58,692 bases of DNA. Source: Bacillota bacterium (lineage in GTDB: Bacteria; Bacillota; Clostridia; Acetivibrionales; DSM-1351). A model generated the notes under the pieces. It did not search any database. It saw only the letters and a program-made list of their open reading frames with translations, and had not been told where the DNA came from. Shown in pieces: positions 18,058 to 26,933 of the stretch; the first letter of the stretch is position 1, and the number at the start of each line of letters is the position of its first letter. Where the stretch lies: assembly GCA_023398105.1 (NCBI GenBank), contig JAEWST010000063.1, forward strand, positions 1-58,692. The letters run 5' to 3'. Position numbers and translations under genes: made by a program.

Positions 18058-18380
18058 ATGTACTTCTAAATGTTGTTTTATAAAGCATAGTTGCATGTAT
18101 TTTACGCATTGAGTGGTAATAAAATTCATTTTAATTCATATGGTAATGTAAGTTTCTTCCGTAGCTCTGCATAACTAATTGTTAATGAACTTCCTTTTTA
18201 ATTTATATAAGTATTCTATAAAGGCATACAAGATTATCTTGTAAAAACTACGCTTGCATTGTCATATAATAATTTAAAGATATATGGGAGGTTGATTATT
18301 AAAAATTTTTATAGTTGCGAATATAGACAAATATATTTAATTTATTTAAAATTGTAATAGAAATATAATTAAGTTTTTAA

Positions 18381-18460
18381 AAATAAAGTCGGAAATTTTC
18401 TATGTTTTTGAGTTTAGTAAACTTTATAAGTATATTAAAAAATAGAAACTTACTTTATTT
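18381..18460. repeat. Imperfect long inverted repeat upstream of the ABC-3C cassette
   Basis: Outer arms AAATAAAGT (18381-18389) and ACTTTATTT (18452-18460) and inner arms TTTCTAT (18397-18403) and ATAGAAA (18442-18448) are complementary, with GTTTAGTAAAC at the centre. It sits ~80 bases before the first cassette gene. It could be an attenuator or a miniature-element remnant. The rest of the 566-base gap (17975-18540) is very AT-rich with no gene. Confidence 0.5.
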
Positions 18461-18540
18461 AAAAGGATTTTTTAGGTTTGTATAGAATACCTATAGATGG
18501 GATTTTTGTTATTTTTACATAGAATAAGGAGGTTGTGCAA

Positions 18541-18765
18541 ATGAAAATATTTGAAAATATAAATACTATTGTATCTATAATAGCTGGTTTATTAAGTATA
18601 CTTATGTTTGTTTTATCAAATCGGGAGAGAAAAAAGTGTACTCAAATAAAGAACATTATAGAACAGAAAATCCAGATTGTTAATAAGGAATCAACTATAA
18701 AGAGCAAAGATGAATTTAATATTAAACAGGTAGAAACATTTGATAATAGAAAAACAATTAGTTAG
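18541..18765 (+). CDS. Small single-pass membrane protein, first gene of the ABC-3C-like cassette
   Basis: A 74-residue protein with one N-terminal transmembrane helix (about residues 8-27, INTIVSIIAGLLSILMFVLS) followed by a basic, probably helical tail (NRERKKCTQIKNIIEQKIQ). ATG 18541 has AAGGAGG ~7 bases upstream. The stop lies 12 bases before the next gene, so it is co-transcribed with the helical protein, MC6 and DUF2326 ATPase. I do not recognise a family. Its place in a putative conflict operon and its membrane helix make it a candidate membrane-acting effector or anchor; that is inference only. Confidence 0.65.
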   Translation: MKIFENINTIVSIIAGLLSILMFVLSNRERKKCTQIKNIIEQKIQIVNKESTIKSKDEFNIKQVETFDNRKTIS

Positions 18766-18777
18766 GGGTGTTCTACT

Positions 18778-19329
18778 TTGAATGATATTTTTAACATAGA
18801 AAAAATTGATAAGTTTTTCAATATTCAAGAGTTGGAAATTTCTGATATTAGTAAAATAATTAAACAAATGATATCTATAAAGAATGATATAAATCACAAA
18901 AGCAAAAAGAGAACTAAACCTTACGATATAGTTGACAAGATTATTTTAAATAAATTTTCTGAGAATTATAAAGAAAAAATAAAAAAATATCATTTAGATT
19001 CATTTGATATTGTTGAAGATGCGGTATCATGTTTGGCTGAAATGGAAGCATCTATTAATGATGATTTATTTGATTATTATTGGGAAATTTACACAAGTAT
19101 TTTAATAAAATTAAATATAAATATTAATGATGATGAAAGCATAAAAGAAATAGTTGATACCATATATTCTGCATTAAATGAAAAAATTTATGACCAAATA
19201 TTTGCTGGGAAAAAATCTGATATAGAAACAAATAAAAGAATTACATATATAAATGCTATTACAGCATATGTTTTTTATAAATGCAAAATTTTAATTCCGA
19301 TTGAAAGTACAAACACAAAGATCAGATAG
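18778..19329 (+). CDS. Helical protein, probable ABC-three-component system subunit
   Basis: A 183-residue, lysine- and asparagine-rich, mostly helical cytoplasmic protein (KRTKPYDIVDKIILNKFSENYKEK; Y-W-E-I-Y motif near residue 100). The start is TTG 18778, with AGGGGTG 7 bases upstream. The last codons are 11 bases from the MC6 gene. In ABC-3C systems a third component next to the middle component and ATPase often carries the effector or an ABC-3C C-terminal domain. I infer this role from position, because no catalytic motif is visible. Low GC like the rest of the cassette. Confidence 0.6.
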   Translation: MNDIFNIEKIDKFFNIQELEISDISKIIKQMISIKNDINHKSKKRTKPYDIVDKIILNKFSENYKEKIKKYHLDSFDIVEDAVSCLAEMEASINDDLFDYYWEIYTSILIKLNININDDESIKEIVDTIYSALNEKIYDQIFAGKKSDIETNKRITYINAITAYVFYKCKILIPIESTNTKIR

Positions 19330-19340
19330 GAGATGTTATT

Positions 19341-19571
19341 ATGATCGTAAATTTTGATAGCCATCCAAAAAACTCAATAATATATACTACTAGCATAATA
19401 CTGTCCTATTTAAAGAATAATAACGGAATGGCTAATTTTGAAGACTTATACAAGTATTGTATGAACTCAAAAATGGATTATTCAATTTTTATACTTTCAA
19501 TTGACTGGATGTACTTAGTTGGATTGTTAAAAGAAATAAATAAAAGAAATGAGTTGGTATTATGCAATTAA
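19341..19571 (+). CDS. ABC-three component system middle component 6 (MC6)-like
   Basis: A 76-residue winged-helix-like protein. It begins IVNFDSHPKNSIIYTTSIIL and ends with DYSIFILSIDWMYLVGLLKE followed by a basic turn and a short strand. This agrees with the middle component 6 family that links the ABC ATPase to the effector in ABC-3C systems. The 3' end overlaps the ATPase gene by 10 bases, which signals translational coupling. The identification rests on remembered family pattern and the DUF2326 neighbour. Confidence 0.75.
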   Translation: MIVNFDSHPKNSIIYTTSIILSYLKNNNGMANFEDLYKYCMNSKMDYSIFILSIDWMYLVGLLKEINKRNELVLCN

Positions 19572-21229
19572 TTAGTTTAATTGTAGTTAAGTCTGCATCT
19601 AATGAAATTATTAGAAACATACCATTTAATGCAAAGGGGTTGTCTCTAATAGTTGATGAGACAAATAAAATTACCAGTGGAAGCAATATAGGAAAGACTA
19701 CTGCAGTAAAGATAATAGACCTTTGTTTAGGTGCGAGTTCACCTTCAAGCTTATATAAAGAAAAAGATACTGGTGAGAATATAATTGTTGGGGAATTTCT
19801 TGAAAAGAATAAGGTTTTCGCTGAGTTGACGTGTAAAATTAATGATGAATTATATACATTTAAGAGAGCTTTATATAAGAATGGTAAAAATGAAATTAAT
19901 GGAGAAATAACTGATAATATTACTCAATATAGATATAAATTAAATTTTATTATTTTTAATAATTCCAAGAACAAACCAACCTTAAGGCAGTTAATATCTA
20001 AGTTTATTAGGCTTGAAAATTTAAATGAAAGCTCTTTACTTAAATATTTAGGTACTTATACAAAAAACTATGAATATCAAGCAATATATGAATATTTATT
20101 CGGGATTGACACATCGAAGTCTGAAAATGTTAACATTTTATCTATTAATGAAGGTATTGATAAAGATATAGAAGCTATCTATAGGAAGAATGGTGTTTCT
20201 TCGCTCAAAGAATTCGAAACTAAAATAAACCTAATGAAGGAAGAAGTTGATAAATTCAAAAAATCGTATTCTGAAATAACAGTTATAAATGGATATAATG
20301 ATAAATTTAATGATATGCAGGACTTACTGTCGGATATTCACAAATTAGAAGCGAATTATTCTAAGTATAAATTAAAGATAGAGTTGATGAAAGAAAAAAT
20401 AAAAAAAGAAGAAGATAAAATATTTAATGTCGATTCTAAGATGTTAAAGAAATTGTACGATGAAACAAAATTATCATTAAATAGCCAATTACGTGATTTT
20501 GAGGATTTAGAAAAATTTCATAATGGAATGATAAATAAAAGGATTGCAATGCTTAAGGAATCCATGAATGAGTTACAGGTGGAATTAAAGGATACTAATT
20601 CTGAACTGACGAAATTACAAAAAGATTATGAGAATAACTTTGTTAGTTTTAATATAGAGCTTAAAGATAAATTTGAAGAAAAGTACAGTGAATATTCAAA
20701 AAATAAAATAAAATTAGAAAATTTTATAAGTGACTATACTTATATAGTTGAAAAACAAAAAGAGAAAGATGTAAATTTAAGTAAGAAAATAGCTGGAAAT
20801 AATAATGCTCATAGAAAGCAAGAGATAGAGGAAAAGTTTAATGCTTACTTTAAAGAATTAACTAAAAACATAATTGGTGAGACATTTGCCGTTGTTTTAA
20901 ATGAGGATGATGAAGATTTTCCGGTCAAAATAGTTGGAATGAATGGCAAACCTGGTACAGGAATTAAAAAAGCAATGATAACTTGTTTTGACCTTGCTCA
21001 TGTTAAGCTGATTATAAAAGAAAAATATCATATGCCGATTTTTGTTATTCATGATAAACTTGAGAATATTGACTTAAAAGAATTAGGGAGTATTATTGCA
21101 GAATCTCGCATGTTTGAAGGACAATATATCTTTCCAATCCTAAATGATCGTATAGATATGTTGGGGATAAAAGAAGAAGAAGTTGTTTTAAGATTATCAT
21201 CAGAAGATAAATTTTTTCGCATTAAATGA
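19562..21229 (+). CDS. DUF2326 SMC-like ATPase of an ABC-three-component conflict system
   Basis: A 555-residue SMC/Rad50-like ATPase. The P-loop is SGSNIGKTTAVKIIDLCLG near residue 38-56, typical of DUF2326, which replaces the usual GxxGxGKS form. The centre (roughly 190-430) is coiled coil rich in K and E. The C-terminal half-site has GTGIKKAMITCFDLAHV and MPIFVIHDKLENID, the Walker B/D-loop region. In ABC-3C systems such ATPases are thought to sense invader nucleoprotein and trigger an effector. The gene overlaps MC6 at its start. At its end it runs straight into a GNAT reading frame in the +1 frame with no canonical start codon. Confidence 0.82.
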   Translation: MQLISLIVVKSASNEIIRNIPFNAKGLSLIVDETNKITSGSNIGKTTAVKIIDLCLGASSPSSLYKEKDTGENIIVGEFLEKNKVFAELTCKINDELYTFKRALYKNGKNEINGEITDNITQYRYKLNFIIFNNSKNKPTLRQLISKFIRLENLNESSLLKYLGTYTKNYEYQAIYEYLFGIDTSKSENVNILSINEGIDKDIEAIYRKNGVSSLKEFETKINLMKEEVDKFKKSYSEITVINGYNDKFNDMQDLLSDIHKLEANYSKYKLKIELMKEKIKKEEDKIFNVDSKMLKKLYDETKLSLNSQLRDFEDLEKFHNGMINKRIAMLKESMNELQVELKDTNSELTKLQKDYENNFVSFNIELKDKFEEKYSEYSKNKIKLENFISDYTYIVEKQKEKDVNLSKKIAGNNNAHRKQEIEEKFNAYFKELTKNIIGETFAVVLNEDDEDFPVKIVGMNGKPGTGIKKAMITCFDLAHVKLIIKEKYHMPIFVIHDKLENIDLKELGSIIAESRMFEGQYIFPILNDRIDMLGIKEEEVVLRLSSEDKFFRIK

Positions 21230-21230
21230 T

Positions 21231-21800
21231 ATTTTAAATACAACACATTTAGTCCCTTTTAGCAAGAACTATAAAATTGAAAGTTTTGATTCAGGTATTG
21301 ATGAATATAATCAATTTCTTATAAAAGAAGCAGAATATTTACATGAGAGTGGATTTAGTTATACCCAATTATTATTAGACAATAGGTCTGGTGATGTAAT
21401 TGGGTATATTTCTATGTGTATGGGTTCTATTAAATTGACTAATTCAGAAAAAGAGATGCATAAAATTAGTAGCATTCATTTTAATGCCATTCCTTCATTA
21501 AAAATAGGTAAACTTGCGATTGACAAAAGATATAGAAAAAAATGCAAAGGTTATGGTTCATACTTAATTCAAATTGCTAGAGGAATTGCTTCTGAATCTA
21601 TCGACAACGGAATATCTTGTAGATTTATCTGTGTAGATGCTGACATAGAGCATAGTCCTAAAACTTTTGAATTTTATGAGAAGAATGATTTTTTACCAAA
21701 TGAGTCTTTTAAAAGTAATAATAAAACTGTAAGTATGAGATTAGATATTTTTAATGATGAAATTGAAGATGAATTAGAAGCAACAGGAACAGAAAGTTAA
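21231..21800 (+). CDS. GNAT acetyltransferase, start codon uncertain (possible frameshift fusion to DUF2326 ATPase)
   Basis: A GNAT-family N-acetyltransferase. The open frame runs from the stop at 21189 to 21800 and its N-terminal part (HLVPFSKNYKIESFDSGIDE) is normal GNAT sequence, followed by the acetyl-CoA region KLAIDKRYRKKCKGYGSYLI. The first ATG (21414) lies inside the fold and would remove strand 1-3. No ATG, GTG or TTG exists in frame before it. I give ATT 21231 as a nominal start. The alternative is a shift from the ATPase frame at the T6 run 21212-21217: dropping one T fuses the two proteins without a gap. Confidence 0.7.
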   Translation: MLNTTHLVPFSKNYKIESFDSGIDEYNQFLIKEAEYLHESGFSYTQLLLDNRSGDVIGYISMCMGSIKLTNSEKEMHKISSIHFNAIPSLKIGKLAIDKRYRKKCKGYGSYLIQIARGIASESIDNGISCRFICVDADIEHSPKTFEFYEKNDFLPNESFKSNNKTVSMRLDIFNDEIEDELEATGTES

Positions 21801-21815
21801 TTTACAGTACATACT

Positions 21816-21841
21816 AAGACCATCTTTACAGAGGGTCTTTT
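21816..21841 (+). terminator. Terminator at end of the ABC-3C-like cassette
   Basis: AAGACC / GGTCTT stem with a 12-base loop and a following T run closes the cassette 15 bases after the GNAT stop. Confidence 0.75.
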
Positions 21842-21935
21842 ATTATAGTATTTATTTCTATCTGCTTAATATTTTGAGAGCATGGAATCTTAATAGATTT
21901 AATACTTATACTTACCAACAGTTTCAGAGAAAATC

Positions 21936-22035
21936 AGGTATGTCTTTAGGATGAAGAATGTCTACTATTTGTCTACCACGTAAAAATTTATTAAGTTTAC
22001 AAAAGTAAATCTCTCCAAGAGTAAGGGGTTTTATG
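21936..22035 (-). pseudogene. Possible gene remnant
   Basis: On the minus strand a stop-bounded frame reads LTLGEIYFCKLNKFLRGRQI and then VDILHPKDIPDFL before a stop. The composition looks protein-like rather than random, but there is no start codon and it is only ~33 codons long. I do not recognise the family. The rest of the 428-base gap 21801-22228 holds the terminator and nothing else I can name. Confidence 0.25.
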
Positions 22036-22228
22036 ATGATTTTTACACTAAGAAATATGCAACGATATAATAAGCTAATTATATCTGTCCTTTTTGCATA
22101 CATAATAAGATTAATTGTTGAAAATAATGGAATATGATTAACCGAAGAAATGCTATAATATACTCATTAAAGAGCATTATTTTATTTGCAATATATATTG
22201 CTATACAGCGAATGAGAAAGGCAAAAAC

Positions 22229-23176
22229 ATGTTAAAAACAAATGAAAGTAAAATTCAGAGCTATTTCACAAATAGAAAAGTTATTATATTATCAGCAATA
22301 TTTTGTTGCTTTCTATGGGGAAGTGCCTTCCCAGCAGTAAAAAACGGTTACATACTTTTTAATATTCCGCAGAAGGATATACCTTCTAAAATGTTGTTTG
22401 CTGGTTATAGATTCTTTTTAGCTGGAGTTTTAGTACTTATTGTATCTAAATGTTTTGGTAGGAGACTGCTTGAATTAAACAGAAATAATATAGGTCAGAT
22501 AGTACTTTTAGGGGTAACTCAAACCTGCTGTCAGTATATATTTTTCTATATTGGATTGGCGTATACTACTGGTGTAAAAGGAGCTATCATTAGTTCTACA
22601 TCCACTTTTTTTAGCATAGTAATTGCACATTTTCTATATAAAAATGATAGGTTAAGTATAGTCAAAGTCGTTGGGTGTTTATTAGGGTTTATAGGTGTTA
22701 TTATGGTTAATACTAATACAAGCTTGTTAGATTTTAACTTTTTATTTAAGGGTGAAGGCTTTGTACTAATATCAGCATTTATAGCAGCAGCTGCTTCTAT
22801 TTATGGCAAAAGAATTACACAAACTCTTGATTCAATGGTGGTTACGGGCTATCAACTTACCCTTGGAGGGGGTGTATTGGTATTGATAGGATGCATAAAT
22901 CATGGTACAGTTTTAGAATTTAGTATAAAATCCGCATTGCTACTGCTTTATTTAGCTATTCTTTCTGCCATTGCCTTTTTGCTTTGGACAATATTATTGA
23001 AATATAACAAGGTAGGGGAAATAACGATATTTAGTTTTTTTATACCTGTATTTGGGGCCATTTTATCGGCTGTTTTTCTTAATGAGAATATTTTTATGCT
23101 AAAAAATATTTTTGCATTAATCTTTGTTAGCTTAGGTGTTTGGATGATTAATGTCAGACGAGAAAAAAAGCTATAA
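22229..23176 (+). CDS. EamA/DMT-superfamily transporter
   Basis: A 315-residue inner-membrane protein with about ten hydrophobic helices arranged as two EamA repeats. The first begins near residue 20 (IILSAIFCCFLWGSAFPAVK), the second near 170 (GFVLISAFIAAAASIYGKRI). The motif LGFIGVIMVNTNTS ends repeat one. Family members export or import small metabolites such as amino acids or sugars; the substrate is not predictable here. ATG 22229 has GAGAAAGG upstream. It stands alone between the ABC-3C cassette and the arabinose genes. Confidence 0.88.
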   Translation: MLKTNESKIQSYFTNRKVIILSAIFCCFLWGSAFPAVKNGYILFNIPQKDIPSKMLFAGYRFFLAGVLVLIVSKCFGRRLLELNRNNIGQIVLLGVTQTCCQYIFFYIGLAYTTGVKGAIISSTSTFFSIVIAHFLYKNDRLSIVKVVGCLLGFIGVIMVNTNTSLLDFNFLFKGEGFVLISAFIAAAASIYGKRITQTLDSMVVTGYQLTLGGGVLVLIGCINHGTVLEFSIKSALLLLYLAILSAIAFLLWTILLKYNKVGEITIFSFFIPVFGAILSAVFLNENIFMLKNIFALIFVSLGVWMINVRREKKL

Positions 23177-23413
23177 ATTTAACTAATAATTCTCAAATAC
23201 ACCTGTATATGATAAAATAGCCTAGAAAGCAATTTTTAACAATAATAGTATTATGGTAGCGGTAGAAAAGATGAAGTCAATATGTCCGACATTTCTATTA
23301 TCAATAATAATATTATAGTGCATTTAGCAGACAATATCTGAAAGGTGAAATACATGAGCAATCGTAAAATTTATTCTTGTACCACATATATTAATGCTGT
23401 ATTATATTAATAT

Positions 23414-23439
23414 AAGTTGTACGTACAACTTGTTATAAT
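23414..23439 (+). promoter_or_regulatory. AraR-type operator overlapping a promoter for the arabinose genes
   Basis: A perfect 18-base palindrome AAGTTGTACGTACAACTT (23414-23431) is followed by -10 TATAAT at 23434-23439. The core TTGTACGTACAA equals the centre of the Bacillus AraR operator (ATTTGTACGTACAAAT). It occupies the -35/-10 spacer, so bound AraR would block transcription and L-arabinose would relieve it. No araR gene is in the window. Confidence 0.8.
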
Positions 23440-23725
23440 ATAATAAAATAGTATTAAAGTGGTATTGAAATTTGCTAAATTCAATTACAGTTCAAAACTC
23501 CGCTTGATATAAGCTAGAAAAATAAATTTTATTCTAACATATAAATTTTTCGATTTGGTTTGGGTTTGAATTGGTTTTTTGGGATGTCTATTTTGAAATC
23601 CACAAGTAATTATTACAAGTATGTATGGAGTTGAAAAGTAATACTGTGTGTGTCTCTTTAAAGCAGAGGCGTACCACAGATAGTTCACCATAATTTAGTG
23701 TCTAAAGTGGGCATGAAGGTTATCA

Positions 23726-23793
23726 GCTCGAAAAATGAGTATATACTAACATGGTGAATTTTCGAGCATTAAAAAGCCTTAAAGGGGCTTTTT
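23726..23793 (+). terminator. Double hairpin with intrinsic terminator in the araB leader
   Basis: GCTCGAAAAAT pairs with AATTTTCGAGC (23726-23767, small mismatch), and AAAAAGCC pairs with GGCTTTTT (23771-23793), ending in a T run ten bases before the araB region. With the promoter at 23434 the leader would be ~370 bases, so this could be an attenuator or the end of a small RNA. The remaining part of the 647-base gap 23177-23823 has a short ORF at 23354-23410 (18 codons after AAAGGTG) that is probably a chance or decayed frame. Confidence 0.6.
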
Positions 23794-23823
23794 ATAAGTT
23801 AGGTGAAAGGGGTAGATACTAAA

Positions 23824-25425
23824 TTGCAAAAGGATATAATTAAACAAAAAATCAAGACTGGAAAAACAGTTCTTGGTATTGAATTGGGTTCTACACGTAT
23901 AAAGGCAGTATTAACAGATGACAATCATGCACCTTTAGCTTCAGGTAGCTATGAATGGGAGAATCATTATGAGAATAACATTTGGACATATCACCTAGAG
24001 GATGTCTGGAAAGGGATACAGAAAAGTTTTCAAAGATTGTCTGAGGAAGTACAAAAGAATTATGATGTACCGCTAGAGCAACTCAGTGCCATTGGCTTTT
24101 CAGCAATGATGCATGGTTATCTTGTGTTTGGCAAAGCAGGAAATCAATTGGTGCCGTTCCGCACATGGCGTAATACTATTACCGAAAAGGCTGCGGAGGA
24201 ATTAACAGAACGATTCAGGTTTAATATTCCACAGAGGTGGAGTATTGCACATCTTTATCAATCTATTTTGAATGAAGAGGAGCATGTAAAGGATATTCAT
24301 TTTATAACTACGCTCGCTGGTTACGTGCATTGGAAATTGACGGGGCAAAAAGTGTTAGGAGTGGGAGATGCATCAGGTATGTTTCCTATTGATAGCTCTT
24401 CCTGCAATTACAGCGAGAAAATGCTTCAGCAGTTTGACCAGCTTGTGGCGGACAAAAATATACCTTTAAAACTGAAAGATATTTTACCAAAGGTACTGAT
24501 GGCAGGTGACTTGGCAGGCAAGCTAACAGAAGAGGGAGCAAAGCTTTTGGATGCAACAGGAAAATTACAGTCTGGTATTCCATTTTGTCCGCCAGAGGGA
24601 GATGCAGGAACTGGAATGACAGCTACTAATAGTGTGGCTGAGCATACAGGAAATGTATCTGCGGGTACTTCTATTTTTGCAATGGTAGTTTTGGATAAAG
24701 AATTATCACGGGTCTACCCTGAGATTGATATTGTAACCACACCAAGCGGTAAGTCGGTGGCTATGGTTCATTGCAACAATTGTACGTCGGATTTGGATGC
24801 TTGGATAGGGCTGTTTACACAATTTGCCACTGTTTTGGGTAATGATGTGAATAAGCCACTTCTTTACGATACTCTTTACGGTAAGGCACTTGAAGGAGAT
24901 GCAGATTGTGGTGGCTTGCTGGCTTATAATTATTTTTCTGGAGAGCCTATTACAAAGATGGATGAAGGGCGTCCACTATTCATGCGGATGCCTGAGAGCA
25001 AATTTACTCTTTCCAATTTTATGCGCGTGCATCTATATTCCGCAATTGCTACATTAAAGCTGGGTATGGATATGCTATTTGAAAAGGAGCATGTTCACCT
25101 TGAACAGCTCATGGGACATGGTGGATTGTTCAAAACAAAGGATGTAGGACAAAAGCTAATGGCAGATGCCATTAACGTACCTGTCGCAGTACTAGATACA
25201 GCAGGTGAGGGTGGTGCGTGGGGTATTGCTCTGCTAGCAGCCTTTATGAAAAATAAAGCACAGGATGAAAAACTGGAAGATTATCTTGCACATAGGGTAT
25301 TTGCGGAGAAATCAGGTAACTGCATAAAGCCCGATGCTAAGAATGTTCAGGATTTCAATATTTTTATGAAACGCTATTCGGAAGGTCTTAATGTTGAGAG
25401 AGCTGCTGTGGCTTCAATAAAATAA
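23824..25425 (+). CDS. araB: L-ribulokinase-type FGGY carbohydrate kinase
   Basis: A 533-residue FGGY-family sugar kinase that phosphorylates L-ribulose to L-ribulose 5-phosphate. The N-terminal ATPase loop is GIELGSTRIKAVLTDD. Other motifs are IGFSAMMHGYLVF, TTLAGYVHWKLTG, the GNVSAGTSIFAMV block and the C-terminal ATP-binding DTAGEGGAWGIALLAA. It is the clostridial type rather than the E. coli AraB type; the araA neighbour 19 bases downstream supports the substrate. TTG 23824 is preferred because GAAAGGGG lies 11 bases upstream; the GTG at 23803 would lie before that site. Probably controlled by the AraR-type operator at 23414. Confidence 0.88.
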   Translation: MQKDIIKQKIKTGKTVLGIELGSTRIKAVLTDDNHAPLASGSYEWENHYENNIWTYHLEDVWKGIQKSFQRLSEEVQKNYDVPLEQLSAIGFSAMMHGYLVFGKAGNQLVPFRTWRNTITEKAAEELTERFRFNIPQRWSIAHLYQSILNEEEHVKDIHFITTLAGYVHWKLTGQKVLGVGDASGMFPIDSSSCNYSEKMLQQFDQLVADKNIPLKLKDILPKVLMAGDLAGKLTEEGAKLLDATGKLQSGIPFCPPEGDAGTGMTATNSVAEHTGNVSAGTSIFAMVVLDKELSRVYPEIDIVTTPSGKSVAMVHCNNCTSDLDAWIGLFTQFATVLGNDVNKPLLYDTLYGKALEGDADCGGLLAYNYFSGEPITKMDEGRPLFMRMPESKFTLSNFMRVHLYSAIATLKLGMDMLFEKEHVHLEQLMGHGGLFKTKDVGQKLMADAINVPVAVLDTAGEGGAWGIALLAAFMKNKAQDEKLEDYLAHRVFAEKSGNCIKPDAKNVQDFNIFMKRYSEGLNVERAAVASIK

Positions 25426-25444
25426 AAAAGGGAGTGTATCTGAT

Positions 25445-26920
25445 ATGGCAATGAAAGATTATGAGTTCTGGTTTGTGGTAGGCAGTCAGTTTTTATATGG
25501 AAATGATGTTCTAGATACAGTGGCTGCTCGTGCCGCAGAAATGGCTGAAAAAATGAATTCCTCTGGAATTTTGCCCTGTAAAATTGTGTATAAGATAACG
25601 GCTAAAACGCCTGAAGAGATTTTAAGTGTAGTAAAGGATGCTAACTATCAGGATAAGTGTGCAGGAATTATTGTGTGGATGCATACCTTCAGCCCATCTA
25701 AAATGTGGATTAATGGCTTAAAGGATCTTCAAAAACCTTATTGTCATTTTGCTACTCAGTATAATAGGGAAATTCCAAACGATACTATTGATATGGATTT
25801 CATGAATCTTAATCAGGCTGCTCATGGTGATAGAGAACATGGTTTCTTAGGTGCACGTCTGCGTATGAAACGTAAGGTTATTGCAGGCTATTGGCAAGAT
25901 GCCGATGTACAGGAAAGGATAGGCGATTGGATGCGTGCAGCCATAGGTGTTGCGTTTAGCAAGACTCTAAAGGTTATGCGATTTGGCGATAACATGCGTA
26001 ATGTGGCTGTTACTGAGGGTGACAAAGTTGAAGTACAGACAAAGCTTGGCTGGCAGGTTAACACTTGGCCTGTTGGTACTCTTGTGGAGTATATAAATAA
26101 TGTTACGGACGATGAGGTAGAAGCATTAATGTCTGAATACGCACAAAAATATGAGATTAACACTGACAAGCTCAGTAGTATACGGTATCAGGCAAAAGAG
26201 GAAATAGCTATTAAAAAGCTTTTGGACAGCGAGGGCTGTAAAGCCTTCAGTAATACGTTCGAAGACTTGTATGGTATGGAACAGCTCCCTGGACTTGCTA
26301 GTCAACGCTTGATGGAGCAAGGTTATGGATATGGTGGTGAGGGTGACTGGAAAGTTTCTGCAATGACTGCAATAGTAAAAGCAATGGCAGAAGGAAAAAC
26401 AGGCGGCACTACTTTTATGGAAGACTATACCTATGATTTAACAAAGGGAAATGAGTACAGCCTAGGGGCACATATGCTGGAGGTTTGCCCAAGTATTACA
26501 GCTGTAAAACCCAAAATTGAAGTGCATCCCCTTGGTATAGGTGGTAAAGGTGATCCTGCTCGTCTTGTTTTTGAAGGAAAGGCTGGAAATGCTATTGTAA
26601 TCAGCCTTGTAGATATGGGTGGCAGATTACGTCTGATTTGTCAAGACATTGAGTGCGTTAAGCCAATATATGAAATGCCAAAATTACCAGTTGCCCGTGT
26701 TATGTGGCGTGCTATGCCCGATCTGCTCGTTGGAGCTGAGGCATGGATTATTGCAGGAGGTGCTCACCATACGGTGTTGACATATGACATAACTGCAGAG
26801 CAGATGAGAGACTGGGCACGTATGATGGATATTGAGTTTGTGCATATTTCAAAAGATACTGTCATTGAAGCACTTGAGCAAGAACTATTTCTTGCTGATC
26901 TTGCTTGGAAGTTAAAATAA
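25445..26920 (+). CDS. araA: L-arabinose isomerase
   Basis: L-arabinose isomerase, 491 residues, converts L-arabinose to L-ribulose with Mn2+. It begins MKDYEFWFVVGSQFLYG (family start FWFVTGSQ-LYG), contains WMHTFSPSKMWINGL and HFATQYNREIPND, and the metal site residues in FMEDYTYDL and GAHMLEVCPS, ending with GGAHHTVLTYD. The first ATG (25445) has GGGAG upstream; a second ATG two codons later is also possible. Co-transcribed with araB; a dispersed repeat and a strong terminator follow, separating it from araD. Confidence 0.97.
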   Translation: MAMKDYEFWFVVGSQFLYGNDVLDTVAARAAEMAEKMNSSGILPCKIVYKITAKTPEEILSVVKDANYQDKCAGIIVWMHTFSPSKMWINGLKDLQKPYCHFATQYNREIPNDTIDMDFMNLNQAAHGDREHGFLGARLRMKRKVIAGYWQDADVQERIGDWMRAAIGVAFSKTLKVMRFGDNMRNVAVTEGDKVEVQTKLGWQVNTWPVGTLVEYINNVTDDEVEALMSEYAQKYEINTDKLSSIRYQAKEEIAIKKLLDSEGCKAFSNTFEDLYGMEQLPGLASQRLMEQGYGYGGEGDWKVSAMTAIVKAMAEGKTGGTTFMEDYTYDLTKGNEYSLGAHMLEVCPSITAVKPKIEVHPLGIGGKGDPARLVFEGKAGNAIVISLVDMGGRLRLICQDIECVKPIYEMPKLPVARVMWRAMPDLLVGAEAWIIAGGAHHTVLTYDITAEQMRDWARMMDIEFVHISKDTVIEALEQELFLADLAWKLK

Positions 26921-26933
26921 AAATGACAGAAGA

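Noticed and set aside
23485..23691. 68-codon minus-strand frame in the araB leader
   Set aside because: No ribosome binding site and no protein-like pattern; lies within the leader of araB.
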